From Aliiruegeria sabulilitoris (GTDB lineage: Bacteria > Pseudomonadota > Alphaproteobacteria > Rhodobacterales > Rhodobacteraceae), in the NCBI RefSeq assembly GCF_001558155.1, contig NZ_LOAS01000015.1, positions 87,229 through 151,228 of the forward strand: DNA of 64,000 bases, given 5' to 3'. Below the pieces are notes generated by a model, which saw nothing but the letters and a program-made list of their open reading frames with translations, was not told the DNA's origin and ran no database searches. This document shows positions 1 through 11,419 of the stretch, one piece after another. The position numbers and the translations under genes were made by a program. Position 1 is the first letter of the stretch. Every line of letters begins with the position of its first letter.

Positions 1-184
1 CGCCCTTGGCCGGCTGCCCGAAACCCGCGACAGCAAGATTCCGCGCACGAGCCTGATGGCCTCGCCCGCGATCTGGCGCGCCGGAGAGATGATCGCGGCG
101 CCGCTGGCCGGGATCGGAGAGGGTTGGCAGGCAATAAACGTGCAGAAACGGGCCGATTTCATTCAGTCCCTGTTATCGCGTTGA
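1..184 (+). CDS. tilS: tRNA(Ile)-lysidine synthase TilS, C-terminal end (5' truncated by window edge)
   Basis: Only the last 60 codons are present, in the frame that starts at base 2 and stops with TGA at 182-184. The peptide contains LPETRDSKIPRTSLMASPAI, which resembles the C-terminal domain of TilS from Rhodobacteraceae. TilS attaches lysine to C34 of the tRNA-Ile with a CAU anticodon so that it reads AUA. It commonly lies directly upstream of ftsH, as here (76 bp to the ftsH start). The N-terminal PP-loop ATPase domain is outside the window, so the call rests on the tail sequence and the neighbour. Confidence 0.7.
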   Translation, partial: ALGRLPETRDSKIPRTSLMASPAIWRAGEMIAAPLAGIGEGWQAINVQKRADFIQSLLSR

Positions 185-260
185 ACCTCGCGCATGATCC
201 ACTATCTTAGTGGGAACCGGTCGGTGCCATCGCGCGCGGCTATTGAGGAGATTCATCCCC

Positions 261-2192
<1,932 letters not shown>

Positions 2193-2212
2193 GGCTGACA
2201 ACAGAAAACAAG

Positions 2213-2249
2213 AACGCCCGGTTGGCTCCTGTAGCCTGCCGGGCGTTTT
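2213..2249 (+). terminator. Rho-independent terminator after ftsH
   Basis: A perfect 9-bp stem, AACGCCCGG (2213-2221) with CCGGGCGTT (2239-2247), followed by TTTTC. It lies 20 bp after the ftsH stop codon. Confidence 0.85.
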
Positions 2250-2306
2250 CATATTGCGCCGCCGTGTTCGGCAATCGGGCGCTTTCACCCCGGTTCATCC
2301 TTCCCC

Positions 2307-2350
2307 AAATACCTCCGCCGGAGGCACAATCCCAAGGATTGTTCATGCGC
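2307..2350 (+). repeat. Dispersed intergenic palindromic repeat, copy 1
   Basis: The sequence AAAT-ACCTC-CGCCGGAGGC is followed by ATCCCAAGGAT and TGTTCATGCGC. It contains the palindrome CCTCCGCCGGAGG and a second small inverted element, ATCC..GGAT. Related copies lie at 6360 and 40322. All three sit 3' of a plus-strand gene and point the same way. Confidence 0.6.
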
Positions 2351-2450
2351 CCACGGCCACCGGCGCCGCCGCACTCATCCGCGAAGACGGCGCTTTTTCT
2401 CCTTGCGCGGCCGCGATAGGCTCCCGGTCATGCAAGAGGGGAACAGCCGC

Positions 2451-3248
2451 ATGAACAGGGATTGGAACCCGGAGAGCTATCTCGCCTTCAACGATCTCCG
2501 CCTGAGGCCGGCGCTCGATCTGCTCTCGGCCATCCCCGCGCTTCCCAATGGCGACGTCATCGACCTCGGCTGCGGTGCCGGCACGGTCGGACCCGCGCTG
2601 GCCAGCCGATTTCAGGGCCACCGCCTCGTGGGAATCGACCTGTCCGACGCCATGCTCGAAAAAGCTCGCCGCGTGCCCTGCTATGACCGACTGGAGCGCG
2701 CGGACATCGCGGGTTGGGTCCCGGATCGACGCCCCGCGCTGATCTTTTCCAATGCCGCGCTTCAATGGGTTCCGGAACATGGCTGCCTTCTGCCGGGACT
2801 CTTCAACGCGCTCGCGCCCGGGGGTGTCGTTGCCATCCAGATGCCCCGGCAACACCATGCCCCGGCACAGGAAGCGATGCGGGCCCTTGCACAGGCACTT
2901 TTCCCGGACCGTTTCGACTTTTCCGGCTGGCAGGCGCCGGTCGCCAGCCCGGAAGACTACGCACTGCTGCTAAGTCCGCTAGGCACGCTGTCGCTCTGGG
3001 AGACGACCTATTTCCAGCGACTCGATCCGTCATCCGACGGCCACCCCGTGCGTCTCTTCTCGCAATCCACCGCAGCGCGTTCCATCCTGGAGAAACTTTC
3101 GGAAACCGAGTCGGAGCAATTTCTGCGCGCCCTGGATGCGCGCCTGGCCGAGCTCTATCCAAGGGCGCCGGACGGCTCTGTCCTCTATCCGTTCCGCCGG
3201 ATCTTCATGACCGTCCTGCGCCAATCAGCGGAGCCACCGAGCAGTTGA
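2451..3248 (+). CDS. SAM-dependent methyltransferase, trans-aconitate methyltransferase-like (Tam family)
   Basis: A 265-residue class I methyltransferase. The ATG at 2451 has AGAGGGGA 8-15 bases upstream and gives MNRDWNPESYLAF, the typical Tam-like start. The SAM-binding glycine motif VIDLGCGAGTVGPAL is at about residues 34-48, the acidic VGIDLSDAML strand follows, and the NAALQWVPEH motif is near residue 100. E. coli Tam methylates trans-aconitate, detoxifying an aconitase by-product. Substrate specificity cannot be read from the sequence. It stands alone between the ftsH terminator and fhs. Confidence 0.8.
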   Translation: MNRDWNPESYLAFNDLRLRPALDLLSAIPALPNGDVIDLGCGAGTVGPALASRFQGHRLVGIDLSDAMLEKARRVPCYDRLERADIAGWVPDRRPALIFSNAALQWVPEHGCLLPGLFNALAPGGVVAIQMPRQHHAPAQEAMRALAQALFPDRFDFSGWQAPVASPEDYALLLSPLGTLSLWETTYFQRLDPSSDGHPVRLFSQSTAARSILEKLSETESEQFLRALDARLAELYPRAPDGSVLYPFRRIFMTVLRQSAEPPSS

Positions 3249-3428
3249 GGGCCTTTTTCGCGGTGCACTCGGGCGGACAGGCTCCTATAGCGGTGTCTGC
3301 GATCTGAGACCCGGGCCTGCCGAACGACGCTCGCGACGGTGGAAATGTCGCAATCCCCCGCTCGGAACAGGTGATGCAAGGCTAAGAGCGTTCTAGGGAC
3401 GTGCATGCAAATTCTGGGAGGACACTGC

Positions 3429-5105
3429 GTGAGCTTCAAATCCGACATCGAGATCGCCCGGGAGGCAAACAAGAAACCGATCCAGGAGATCGGCGCAAAG
3501 CTCGGCATCCCGTCCGAAAGCCTGCTGCCCTATGGCCATGACAAGGCCAAGGTTGGGCAGGACTTCATCGAATCGCTGAAGGGCCGCGAAGACGGCAAGC
3601 TCATATTGGTGACCGCCATCAACCCGACCCCGGCCGGCGAGGGCAAGACGACCACCACGGTCGGGCTTGGCGACGGCCTGAACCGGATCGGCAAGAAGGC
3701 CGCGATCTGCATCCGCGAGGCCTCGCTCGGGCCCTGTTTCGGCATGAAGGGCGGGGCTGCCGGCGGCGGCTACGCACAGGTCGTGCCGATGGAGGAGATG
3801 AACCTCCATTTCACAGGGGATTTCCACGCCATCACCTCGGCGCATAACCTGCTCTCGGCGCTGATCGACAACCATATCTACTGGGGCAACGAGCTTGGCA
3901 TCGACGAGCGCCGCGTTACCTGGCGCCGGGTGGTCGACATGAACGACCGCGCGCTGCGCGACATGGTGACCTCGCTCGGCGGCGTGGCCAACGGCTTCCC
4001 CCGTCAGACCGGTTTCGACATCACCGTTGCCTCCGAGGTCATGGCCTGCCTGTGCCTCGCCAACGATCTGGCGGATTTGCAGAAGCGGCTCGGCGACATC
4101 ATCGTTGCCTATACCCGCACGCGGGAGCCGATCTATGCGCGAGACCTGAAGGCGGACGGCGCGATGACGGTGCTGCTCAAGGACGCGATGCAGCCCAACC
4201 TCGTTCAGACGCTGGAGAACAACCCGGCCTTCGTCCATGGGGGCCCTTTCGCCAATATCGCCCATGGCTGCAACTCGGTTATCGCCACGAAAACGGCGCT
4301 GAAGCTGGCCGATTACGTGGTGACCGAGGCCGGATTCGGCGCCGATCTCGGTGCCGAGAAATTCATGAACATCAAATGCCGCAAGGCCGGGATCGCGCCC
4401 GCCGTCGTGGTGATCGTGGCGACGATCCGCGCGCTCAAGATGAATGGCGGCGTGGGTAGGAAGGACCTTGGCGCGGAAAACGTGGAGGCCGTCCAGCATG
4501 GCTGCCCGAACCTTGGCCGACACATTGCCAACGTGAAGAGCTTCGGCGTGCCGGTCGTGGTGGCGATCAACCATTTCGTTTCCGATACCGAGGCAGAGGT
4601 GGAGGCGGTCAAGGCCTTTGTCGAGACCCAGGGTGCCGAGGCGATCCTTTGCCGCCACTGGGAGCTTGGCTCCGAGGGCACCGAGGCGCTGGCCACCCGC
4701 GTGGCCGAGATTGCCGATTCCGGGGCGGCGCAATTCGCGCCCCTCTATGACGACGAGATGCCGCTGTTCGAGAAGATCGAGACAATTGCCAAGCGGATCT
4801 ATCATGCCAACGAGGTTCTGGCCGACAAGAAGATCCGCGACCAGCTGCGCCAGTGGGAAGAACAGGGCTACGGACACCTGCCGGTCTGTATGGCCAAGAC
4901 GCAATACAGCTTCTCGACCGACCCGAACCTGCGCGGGGCGCCGACCGGGCATGGTGTTCCGGTCCGGGAGGTGCGGCTCTCGGCGGGCGCCGGTTTCATC
5001 GTGGTAATCTGCGGCGAGATCATGACCATGCCGGGCCTGCCCCGGGCGCCGGCGGCGGAAACGATCCTGTTGAATGCGGCTGGCGAGGTCGAAGGCCTGT
5101 TCTGA
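3429..5105 (+). CDS. fhs: Formate--tetrahydrofolate ligase
   Basis: A 558-residue enzyme that makes 10-formyl-THF from formate, THF and ATP. I chose the GTG at 3429: it has GGGAGG 6-12 bases upstream and gives [15 protein letters not shown], the usual family length and N-terminus. The upstream ATG at 3405 would add eight unmatched residues and bury that Shine-Dalgarno site. The nucleotide-binding loop [12 protein letters not shown] is at about residues 67-78, followed by the signature [15 protein letters not shown]. folD follows 181 bp downstream on the same strand, so the pair connects formate to methylene-THF, a common arrangement in marine methylotrophic and C1-oxidising Roseobacters. Confidence 0.97.
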   Translation: MSFKSDIEIAREANKKPIQEIGAKLGIPSESLLPYGHDKAKVGQDFIESLKGREDGKLILVTAINPTPAGEGKTTTTVGLGDGLNRIGKKAAICIREASLGPCFGMKGGAAGGGYAQVVPMEEMNLHFTGDFHAITSAHNLLSALIDNHIYWGNELGIDERRVTWRRVVDMNDRALRDMVTSLGGVANGFPRQTGFDITVASEVMACLCLANDLADLQKRLGDIIVAYTRTREPIYARDLKADGAMTVLLKDAMQPNLVQTLENNPAFVHGGPFANIAHGCNSVIATKTALKLADYVVTEAGFGADLGAEKFMNIKCRKAGIAPAVVVIVATIRALKMNGGVGRKDLGAENVEAVQHGCPNLGRHIANVKSFGVPVVVAINHFVSDTEAEVEAVKAFVETQGAEAILCRHWELGSEGTEALATRVAEIADSGAAQFAPLYDDEMPLFEKIETIAKRIYHANEVLADKKIRDQLRQWEEQGYGHLPVCMAKTQYSFSTDPNLRGAPTGHGVPVREVRLSAGAGFIVVICGEIMTMPGLPRAPAAETILLNAAGEVEGLF

Positions 5106-5197
5106 GGCGGGCAGACCTCCCACCGGGCGGCCGGATGCGGCCGGCGGGGGGCAACGCTGGCGGAGGGGCCGGCGTCATCGGGAGCCAGCAGACAGCT

Positions 5198-5216
5198 ATG
5201 GGACCGCGCGTCCCAT
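5198..5216 (+). other. Small stem-loop in the fhs-folD gap
   Basis: The stem ATGGGA (5198-5203) with TCCCAT (5211-5216) and loop CCGCGCG has no U-tract. It may tune readthrough from fhs into folD or stabilise an mRNA end. No effect can be shown from sequence alone. Confidence 0.3.
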
Positions 5217-5286
5217 GCACGAAAGGGATTGAAGTTCTCTTTGGATCGTCCGAGACGGAGAACGATCGCAAGAAGGAGCGAAACCG

Positions 5287-6180
5287 ATGACGGCACAAAT
5301 CATAGACGGCAAGGCCATTGCCGCCAGCGTACGCGAGAAGGTGGCCGGCCACGTGGCCCGCTTGGTGAATGAGCATGGAGTCACCCCCGGGCTGGCCGTG
5401 GTGCTGGTGGGCGAGAATCCAGCGAGCCAGGTCTATGTGCGCAACAAGGGCAAGCAGACCAAGGAAGCCGGCATGCTCTCGGTTGAGCATCGGCTGCCCG
5501 ACACGACCTCGGAGGGAGATCTGCTGGCGCTCATCGACGAGTTGAACAACGATCCGACGATCCACGGCATCCTCGTGCAACTGCCGCTGCCGGAACACAT
5601 GAATTCGGACCTCGTGATCAACGCGATCGACCCGTCCAAGGACGTGGATGGCTTCCACATCTCCAATGTCGGCCTGCTGGGCACGGGCCAGAAGAGCATG
5701 GTTCCCTGCACGCCGCTCGGCTGCCTGATGATGCTGCGCGACCATCACGGCTCGCTTAGTGGGTTGAACGCTGTTGTCGTCGGTCGCTCCAACATCGTCG
5801 GCAAACCGATGGCGCAGCTTCTGTTGGGTGACAGCTGCACGGTCACCATCGCGCATTCCCGCACCATGGACCTCGCCGGCGTTTGTCGCGGAGCCGATAT
5901 CCTCGTGGCCGCCGTGGGCCGCCCGCAGATGATCCCGGGCGACTGGATCAAGCCGGGCGCGACAGTGATCGACGTGGGCATCAATCGCATCCCGAAGGAA
6001 GACGGCAAGACGCGCCTCGTGGGCGACGTGGATTTCGACAGCGCCGTCGAGGTTGCCGGTGCGATCACCCCGGTGCCGGGAGGGGTCGGCCCGATGACCA
6101 TCGCCTGCCTGTTGGCCAACACGGTTACCGCCTGCTGCCGCGCGAAGGGTTTGCCGGAGCCCGAGGGACTGACTGTCTGA
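5287..6180 (+). CDS. folD: Bifunctional methylene-THF dehydrogenase / methenyl-THF cyclohydrolase
   Basis: A 297-residue FolD. It interconverts 5,10-methylene-THF, 5,10-methenyl-THF and 10-formyl-THF with NADP. The catalytic segment [16 protein letters not shown] (Tyr and Lys of the active site) lies near residues 44-59. The signatures [11 protein letters not shown] and [11 protein letters not shown] follow, then the Rossmann motif [17 protein letters not shown] and the C-terminal [10 protein letters not shown] signature. The ATG at 5287 has AAGGAGCGAA just upstream. Paired with fhs as a one-carbon module, with a small terminator hairpin following. Confidence 0.97.
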   Translation: MTAQIIDGKAIAASVREKVAGHVARLVNEHGVTPGLAVVLVGENPASQVYVRNKGKQTKEAGMLSVEHRLPDTTSEGDLLALIDELNNDPTIHGILVQLPLPEHMNSDLVINAIDPSKDVDGFHISNVGLLGTGQKSMVPCTPLGCLMMLRDHHGSLSGLNAVVVGRSNIVGKPMAQLLLGDSCTVTIAHSRTMDLAGVCRGADILVAAVGRPQMIPGDWIKPGATVIDVGINRIPKEDGKTRLVGDVDFDSAVEVAGAITPVPGGVGPMTIACLLANTVTACCRAKGLPEPEGLTV

Positions 6181-6201
6181 TCTCCGTAGCTGAGATCCTG
6201 G

Positions 6202-6226
6202 AGAGGGCGTATGATCGCCCTTTCTT
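6202..6226 (+). terminator. Likely terminator after folD
   Basis: The stem AGGGCG (6204-6209) with CGCCCT (6216-6221) and loop TATGAT is followed by TTCTTG. It lies 23 bp after the folD stop. The stem is short, so it may be a weak terminator. Confidence 0.55.
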
Positions 6227-6359
6227 GTTGTCCCTGTTGCGAGAGATTGTTTTCGGCCAGCATGCGCTTGGAGCCTGGAATGGTGGCGCTGCCCCCAAAT
6301 CCCCGGGATAGTTATTGTCAGAAGAAAATGGAGCGATCCTGACGACGTCTTCTGTCTAT

Positions 6360-6390
6360 AAATGTCCCCGCCGGAGGCGCGATCCGCAGA
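6360..6390 (+). repeat. Dispersed intergenic palindromic repeat, copy 2 (shortened)
   Basis: AAATGTCCC-CGCCGGAGGC-GCGATCCGCAGAACC matches the core of copies at 2307 and 40322, but the second half (AGGAT..GTTCA) is degraded. It lies in the 281-bp gap between folD and the convergent PaaI gene. The rest of that gap holds only the folD terminator. Confidence 0.5.
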
Positions 6391-6461
6391 ACCGTTTCTG
6401 TGCATCAAAGAACGGCTTGGAGGTATTCAACTCAGAGGAAAGCGCCTTCGAAAGACTGTTT

Positions 6462-6890
6462 TCAAACCGGAATCATCGTTCCCTGAAGCAGAGCCACCTG
6501 CTTGCGGGTGCCCACGTTGTCCGCAAAAACTTCAGCGCTGACCACGACCAGCCTGCGGCCGGGCTTGACCACCTTGCCGATGGCGATCAGTCGGTCGCCT
6601 TCGGCCGGTGCAAGAAGGTTGATCTTGACCTCGACCGACATGACTTCTGCCCCTTCCGGCATCATGGAGAGCGCTGCATATCCCGCCGCGCTGTCACCCA
6701 GGGAAAAGGTCAACCCGGCATGGGCGTAGCCATGTTGCTGGAGGGCGCCGGGCAGGATCGGTGCCGTGATTTCGACCCGGCCAGGAGCGATCTCGCCCAG
6801 TTCCGCGCCGAAGGTGCGCATCAACGACTGCGCGGCAAAGCTTTTTCGAATTCGGTCGACCTCCGAAGGCGATAGCGTATTCTTTTCCAT
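6462..6890 (-). CDS. PaaI-family hotdog-fold thioesterase
   Basis: A 142-residue single hotdog domain. The segment GYAHAGLTFSLGDSAAGYAALSM is the PaaI/YbgC-like catalytic region, with the Asp in GDSAAG as the usual acid residue, and EVKINLLAPAEGD forms the substrate-tunnel strand. Such enzymes hydrolyse acyl-CoA thioesters, for example phenylacetyl-CoA derivatives. No paa genes lie nearby, so the substrate is open. It is convergent with folD and is the last gene of a minus-strand run that starts with the Lhr/PdeM pair 35 bp upstream. Confidence 0.85.
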   Translation of the reverse strand: MEKNTLSPSEVDRIRKSFAAQSLMRTFGAELGEIAPGRVEITAPILPGALQQHGYAHAGLTFSLGDSAAGYAALSMMPEGAEVMSVEVKINLLAPAEGDRLIAIGKVVKPGRRLVVVSAEVFADNVGTRKQVALLQGTMIPV

Positions 6891-6924
6891 CTCGGTGACA
6901 TCTCCCTCGTGTCCCGCGGCCCTG

Positions 6925-7581
6925 TCAGGCGGCTACCATCGGCAATACGGCCTGCGTTGCCCCGGTCAGGATTGCTCGCGCATCGCCTTGCATCAAGCCC
7001 GCAATCTCGGGCGCTGAGAGGTCCATACCTCCGGTATAGGCCCCGAAAGCCGGCAGAATCATACGGTGCTGGTCAACGAGGAAACAGGGGCGCCGGACCC
7101 CGCCGACACGGGCCTTGGGGTGGAAATGGCCCGAAATCTCGCCTGGAGAGCTGTCGGCTTTCGCGATATGACGGAAAGTCAGCGGCTCCTGTACGAATTC
7201 TCCCATATGCTGCCCGGAGAGCGACAGAGGTGCCGGGTCGTGGTTGCCGGCGATCCAGATCCAGTCTCGTCCGGCCATCAGCCTCGCGATCCAGAGCCGG
7301 TGCGGCTCCGACAGGCTCTCGGCGGCCGGACCGTCGTCGAAACTGTCACCCAGACAGATGACGACCTCCGGCGACAGCGCCTCGATCTCGGTATCGAGCC
7401 GTTCCAGCGTCTCCGCGCATTCATAGGGGGGTAGCAACCCGCCGCCGCGCCGCGCCATTCGCTCCGCCTTGCCAAGATGGAGATCCGCGACGCACAGGAG
7501 TCGCGCCTCTGGCCACCAGAGTGCGCCGGACGGGCGTGGTTCGAGCGCCGCTCCACAGAAAGAAATCGTCAGCTTGTTCAT
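6925..7581 (-). CDS. pdeM: Ligase-associated DNA damage response endonuclease PdeM (metallophosphoesterase)
   Basis: A 218-residue calcineurin-like metallophosphoesterase. The metal-binding motifs appear in order: DLHLGK (about residue 34), GDSFDD (about 79), GNHDP (about 111) and GHFHPK (about 146). I use the ATG at 7581 (MNKLTISFCG). An in-frame upstream start at 7629 would add 16 residues with no homologous look. It lies 50 bp downstream of the Lhr-type helicase on the same strand. This pairing is the hallmark of the ligase-associated DNA damage response set. The ligase and exonuclease members are not in the window. Confidence 0.88.
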   Translation of the reverse strand: MNKLTISFCGAALEPRPSGALWWPEARLLCVADLHLGKAERMARRGGGLLPPYECAETLERLDTEIEALSPEVVICLGDSFDDGPAAESLSEPHRLWIARLMAGRDWIWIAGNHDPAPLSLSGQHMGEFVQEPLTFRHIAKADSSPGEISGHFHPKARVGGVRRPCFLVDQHRMILPAFGAYTGGMDLSAPEIAGLMQGDARAILTGATQAVLPMVAA

Positions 7582-7631
7582 GATGTGTTCTTCGCCTTTG
7601 CCGGGCCACATTGCAAGCAGGAGATTCAAAG

Positions 7632-10058
7632 TCAGGAGCCGGGATTCGTGCCCCCGATCCCGGCCGCTTCCATCAACCGCGCCGCTTCCTCCGCCACGAG
7701 TCGCTCGCGCCCTGCGCCGACAACCGGCACCTTGCCGACCTCCAGCAGCAGTGGTGCGGCAAAGGGTGTGATCCGTTCCAGCCGCACCAGGTCGATCCGG
7801 CCCTCCACCCGGTCAATCATCTCCTCGATGCGCTCAAAATCGACCAGCCCGCGCAAGGCTTCCTCGCGGGTGATCTGCATCAGCAGGTGGTTGGGGTCGT
7901 ATTTCAGAAGCGTGTCATAGAGGATATCCGAGGAAAACGTCGCCTGCCGCCCGCTCTTGCGCGCCGAGGGCGTGTTGCGCTCGATCAGCCCGGCGATGGT
8001 GGCGGAGGCCCGGAACGTCCGCTTCATCACGGCGTTCCCGGCCAACCATGTCTCCAGCCCCTCCCGCAAGGTTTCGCGGGCAAAGAGCGGTGCGGCGTCG
8101 CGCAACGGTTCCAGCCCCCAGATCAGGGTGGCGTAATCGGTCGAGACGAAGCCGAGCGGTTGCAGCCCGGCATCCTCCATGCGTCGTGTAAGCAGCAGGC
8201 CGAGCGTCTGCTGGGCGTTCCTGCCGGCGAAACCATAGGCGCAGACATGTTCGCGTCCGTCATGCGGAAAGCTCTCCACCAGCAGGCGGTCGCGTTGCGG
8301 CAGGCGGGACAGACCGCGCTGGAGCCGGAGCCAGTCGCCTGTGTGGGCGGGCAGCTCTGGCCAGTCCGGCTGTTGCAGCATGGCGAGGATCCGATCCATC
8401 AAGCGCGTGGTGGAGGCGAATTTCGTGCCGGCAAAGACGGCGACCTTCGGGTTTTGCGCGGCGTGCCGGGAGACCTCGACCGTCATCTCCCGTAGTCCCT
8501 CGTAGCGGACGATCTGGCCGCCAATCAGGAAAGTGTCGCCTTGCGTGAGCGAGGCCGCGAAAGCCTCCTCCACCTCGCCCAAGGCCTTGCCGCCTCCTCG
8601 GCTCTTGAGGCGGACCTTGAGCGTATCCGTGTCCTGGATCGTGCCGATATTCATCCGTATGCGTTGCGCCGCGCGGGGATCGCGAAGCTGCCACAGCCCG
8701 TCCGGGCGCTGCTTCAGGCGTTGCCAACGGTCGTAGGCGCGCAGGGCGTAGCCACCGGTTGCGCAGAAATCGAGGCAATCGTCGAAGGCGCTCCGCGAAA
8801 GACCCGCATAGGCGCCAGAGGTCGTCATCTCAGTGAAAAGGGTGTCGGCCGAGAACGGCCCGGCACAGGCGGCGATCAGGATATGCTGGCAGAGCACGTC
8901 GCGGGGACCAGCCCCTCGCGGCGCACCGTCGAGATCGTGTTCCCGGACCGCTTCCAGCGCGGCCTGACATTCAATGATCTCGAAGCGGTTGGCTGGCACC
9001 AGCAGCGCCTTGGAGGGCGCGTTGTAGCGGTGATTGGCCCGCCCGATCCTTTGCACCAGGCGTTTGACATTTTTCGGCGCGCCGACCTGGATCACGAGGT
9101 CGACATCGCCCCAGTCGATGCCGAGATCGAGCGAGCCGGTGCAGACAATGGCGCGCAGCCGCCCTTCGACCATCGCCGCCTCGACCCTCTCTCGCTGCTC
9201 GCGCGAGAGCGAGCCGTGATGGATGCCGATGGGCAGGCCCTCCTCGTTGGCGAGCCACAGGTGGTGAAAGAAAATCTCCGCCTGCGCGCGGGTATTGTGA
9301 AAGATGAGTGTCGTGCGGTGCCGGCGCACCTGTTCGAGCACGGCGGGAATCGCATACCGCCCGCCGCCGCCGGACCAGGGCGGGGGCGTCTCGGTTGCGA
9401 GCATGGCGATATCGGGGGCAGGACCCGGGTCGGCCTGCAGGATCTCCACCGGGTCCGGATGCCGCGCCATCAGCGCGCCAATCGCTTGCGGGTCGTCTAC
9501 CGTGGCCGAGAGGCCCACGCGCCGCAGCCCCGGTGCAAGGGTGGAGAGCCGCGCCAGCGACAGCATCAGTTGATCGCCGCGCTTTGATTCCGCAAGCGCG
9601 TGGATCTCGTCGATAATCACCCGGCTCAAACCGGCGAACATGCGCGGTGCGTCTTCGTAGGAGGTGAGCAACGCGAGCGATTCCGGGGTGGTCAGCAGGA
9701 TATGCGGCGGGTCGGCGCGCTGGCGTTTCTTGCGCGTGGCCGAGGTGTCTCCGGTGCGGTCCTCGACACGTATGGGCAGCTCCATCTCTCCGATGGGCGC
9801 GGAGAGGTTGCGCTTGATATCTGCCGCCAGCGCCTTGAGCGGCGAGATATAGAGTGTGTGCAGCCCTTCGTGGCGGCCATCGGCCAGTTCGGCGAGCGTG
9901 GGCAGGAAGCCGGCAAGCGTCTTGCCGCCGCCGGTTGGTGCGACGAGCAGAATAGCAGGCGACGCGGCATGCTCCAGCATGGCGTGTTGATGCGGGTGGA
10001 TCTGCCAGCCGCGGCGGGAGAACCACTCATGGAAGATGGGAGGAAGCGGCGTGGACAT
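7632..10058 (-). CDS. Ligase-associated DNA damage response DEXH-box helicase (Lhr-like)
   Basis: An 808-residue superfamily 2 helicase. Walker A APTGGGKTLAG is at about residues 40-50, the DEIH Walker B box in VIIDEIHALAESKRGDQ near 150, and the motif VI region RIGRANHRY near 345. The long Lhr-specific C-terminal half (about 400-808) binds DNA. The length and architecture match bacterial Lhr proteins of the ligase-associated group rather than the giant 1500-residue Lhr. Lhr helicases unwind RNA:DNA and DNA duplexes 3' to 5' in repair. It is cotranscribed with pdeM. The next upstream gene (DUF389) ends 77 bp away. Confidence 0.9.
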   Translation of the reverse strand: MSTPLPPIFHEWFSRRGWQIHPHQHAMLEHAASPAILLVAPTGGGKTLAGFLPTLAELADGRHEGLHTLYISPLKALAADIKRNLSAPIGEMELPIRVEDRTGDTSATRKKRQRADPPHILLTTPESLALLTSYEDAPRMFAGLSRVIIDEIHALAESKRGDQLMLSLARLSTLAPGLRRVGLSATVDDPQAIGALMARHPDPVEILQADPGPAPDIAMLATETPPPWSGGGGRYAIPAVLEQVRRHRTTLIFHNTRAQAEIFFHHLWLANEEGLPIGIHHGSLSREQRERVEAAMVEGRLRAIVCTGSLDLGIDWGDVDLVIQVGAPKNVKRLVQRIGRANHRYNAPSKALLVPANRFEIIECQAALEAVREHDLDGAPRGAGPRDVLCQHILIAACAGPFSADTLFTEMTTSGAYAGLSRSAFDDCLDFCATGGYALRAYDRWQRLKQRPDGLWQLRDPRAAQRIRMNIGTIQDTDTLKVRLKSRGGGKALGEVEEAFAASLTQGDTFLIGGQIVRYEGLREMTVEVSRHAAQNPKVAVFAGTKFASTTRLMDRILAMLQQPDWPELPAHTGDWLRLQRGLSRLPQRDRLLVESFPHDGREHVCAYGFAGRNAQQTLGLLLTRRMEDAGLQPLGFVSTDYATLIWGLEPLRDAAPLFARETLREGLETWLAGNAVMKRTFRASATIAGLIERNTPSARKSGRQATFSSDILYDTLLKYDPNHLLMQITREEALRGLVDFERIEEMIDRVEGRIDLVRLERITPFAAPLLLEVGKVPVVGAGRERLVAEEAARLMEAAGIGGTNPGS

Positions 10059-10135
10059 GAGGACAACCTAGCCTCGGGCGGTGTCGGCTTCCACGGCCTC
10101 TCGGTAACAAAAGGCAGGGGCGCCTCTGAGTTGCC

Positions 10136-11242
10136 TCAACTATCGGGCGCCGTCGGTGGCGAAACCTCGTGAACGACGACTTGCATCGGTAGGATTTCCA
10201 ACCTGAGCGACACCGGCTCGCCGAGTTCCTCGGAAATCAACTGGCGGAAGGTCTCCGCCGAGGCATCGACCCGGTCCAGGTTCTCGCGCAGGCCGAGCAT
10301 GACGATGGAGACGTTGAGAGCGCCATCCATTCGCTCGCCCCGGACCTGGAGAATGAACGCGTCCTCGCTGACGAAATCGCTTTGCTGCCGAATGGCCTCG
10401 ACAAAGAGCCGTTTGACTGCGTCTTCGACAAAGATGATTTCGAGCCGGCGGTCGAGTTTGTCGACGACGAAGAAGGAAAGAAACATGAGCGCGGCCGCGA
10501 CGGCGAAAGGCTTTCGCCAACTGCCGTATCCCTGCAGGCCGAAAATCAGGATCGCGGCCGCGACGATCCCGAGAAAGTTCGTGACGAAGAGCAGGAACGC
10601 GCCAGCAGCCATCGACCCGCCACTGCCCTGATGGTGAAAGTCGGACAGTGCGATTGCCTGTTGGGATACGGCGCCGTCGCCGAGGGCGAGGCCGATGCCG
10701 ACGACCGAGAGCGGTGGTACCAGAGCAACGGCGATAGCCACGCCGGCGATCGAGTTGGCGATCCCGATACGCGAATGGGCAAAGGCGGCAGCGGCTCCCG
10801 AACACAGGGCGACCATGAGATCGAGAGTCGATGGCGCGGTGCGTGCGACGATCTCCGAGCCGACGACCCGAAGGCCGACTGCGATAGTGCATAGAAACGC
10901 GATGCCGACAACGAGGGCAACGCCGGTCACGATAGAGAGCAGCGCCTGGAGCGCCAGCTTGTTGGATCCCATGATGGCCGCGAAAGAGAAGCCGATAATG
11001 GGCGACATCAGCGGTGCGACGATCATTGCCCCGATGATCGCAGGCGCGCTATTGCTGAGCAGGCCGAGCGAGGCGATGGCCGTCGCCATTCCAAGCATGA
11101 AATAGAAGTTGAGGCTCGGGACAGAAGATTCTTCGATCTGCTCGAAAAGCAGCGTGCTGCCCTTGGATGAAGCCCTTGTTGTTGCGCTCGAAAGTCCGGT
11201 TGGGCCTTTCCGGTCAGGTGTTTCTGCTTTGTTGGTTTGCAT
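10136..11242 (-). CDS. DUF389 (TIGR00341) polytopic membrane protein
   Basis: A 368-residue protein with about six to seven hydrophobic helices between residues 45 and 255. They include FYFMLGMATAIASLGLL, the conserved DUF389 block IIGAMIVAPLMSPIIG, and VAIAVALVPPLSVVGIGLAL. A soluble C-terminal domain of about 110 residues follows. The family is widespread and its function is not established. The N-terminal 40 residues are polar and low-complexity. The gene is probably monocistronic: 177 bp separate it from the reductase upstream and 77 bp from lhr. Confidence 0.85.
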   Translation of the reverse strand: MQTNKAETPDRKGPTGLSSATTRASSKGSTLLFEQIEESSVPSLNFYFMLGMATAIASLGLLSNSAPAIIGAMIVAPLMSPIIGFSFAAIMGSNKLALQALLSIVTGVALVVGIAFLCTIAVGLRVVGSEIVARTAPSTLDLMVALCSGAAAAFAHSRIGIANSIAGVAIAVALVPPLSVVGIGLALGDGAVSQQAIALSDFHHQGSGGSMAAGAFLLFVTNFLGIVAAAILIFGLQGYGSWRKPFAVAAALMFLSFFVVDKLDRRLEIIFVEDAVKRLFVEAIRQQSDFVSEDAFILQVRGERMDGALNVSIVMLGLRENLDRVDASAETFRQLISEELGEPVSLRLEILPMQVVVHEVSPPTAPDS

Positions 11243-11419
11243 CGGAAAACTCTCTGTCTCCTACGCGCCGAAGCCTGGCGCGATATGCCGCTGACGAAGA
11301 CTAGACAGAATCGCGAACACGAAAGCAATTGGGATCTTGCACCCTTGAGAGGTCGCGAAGCAGAACAACATTCGGATTGATACGGCGTCCGAGCAGCGGG
11401 GCACCCCTGTCGGGCGGTT

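Noticed and set aside
3393-5123. 576-codon frame antisense to fhs
   Set aside because: It mirrors fhs codon structure, has no recognisable motifs and is rich in His/Arg/Gly, as G+C-rich shadow frames are. fhs itself is certain.
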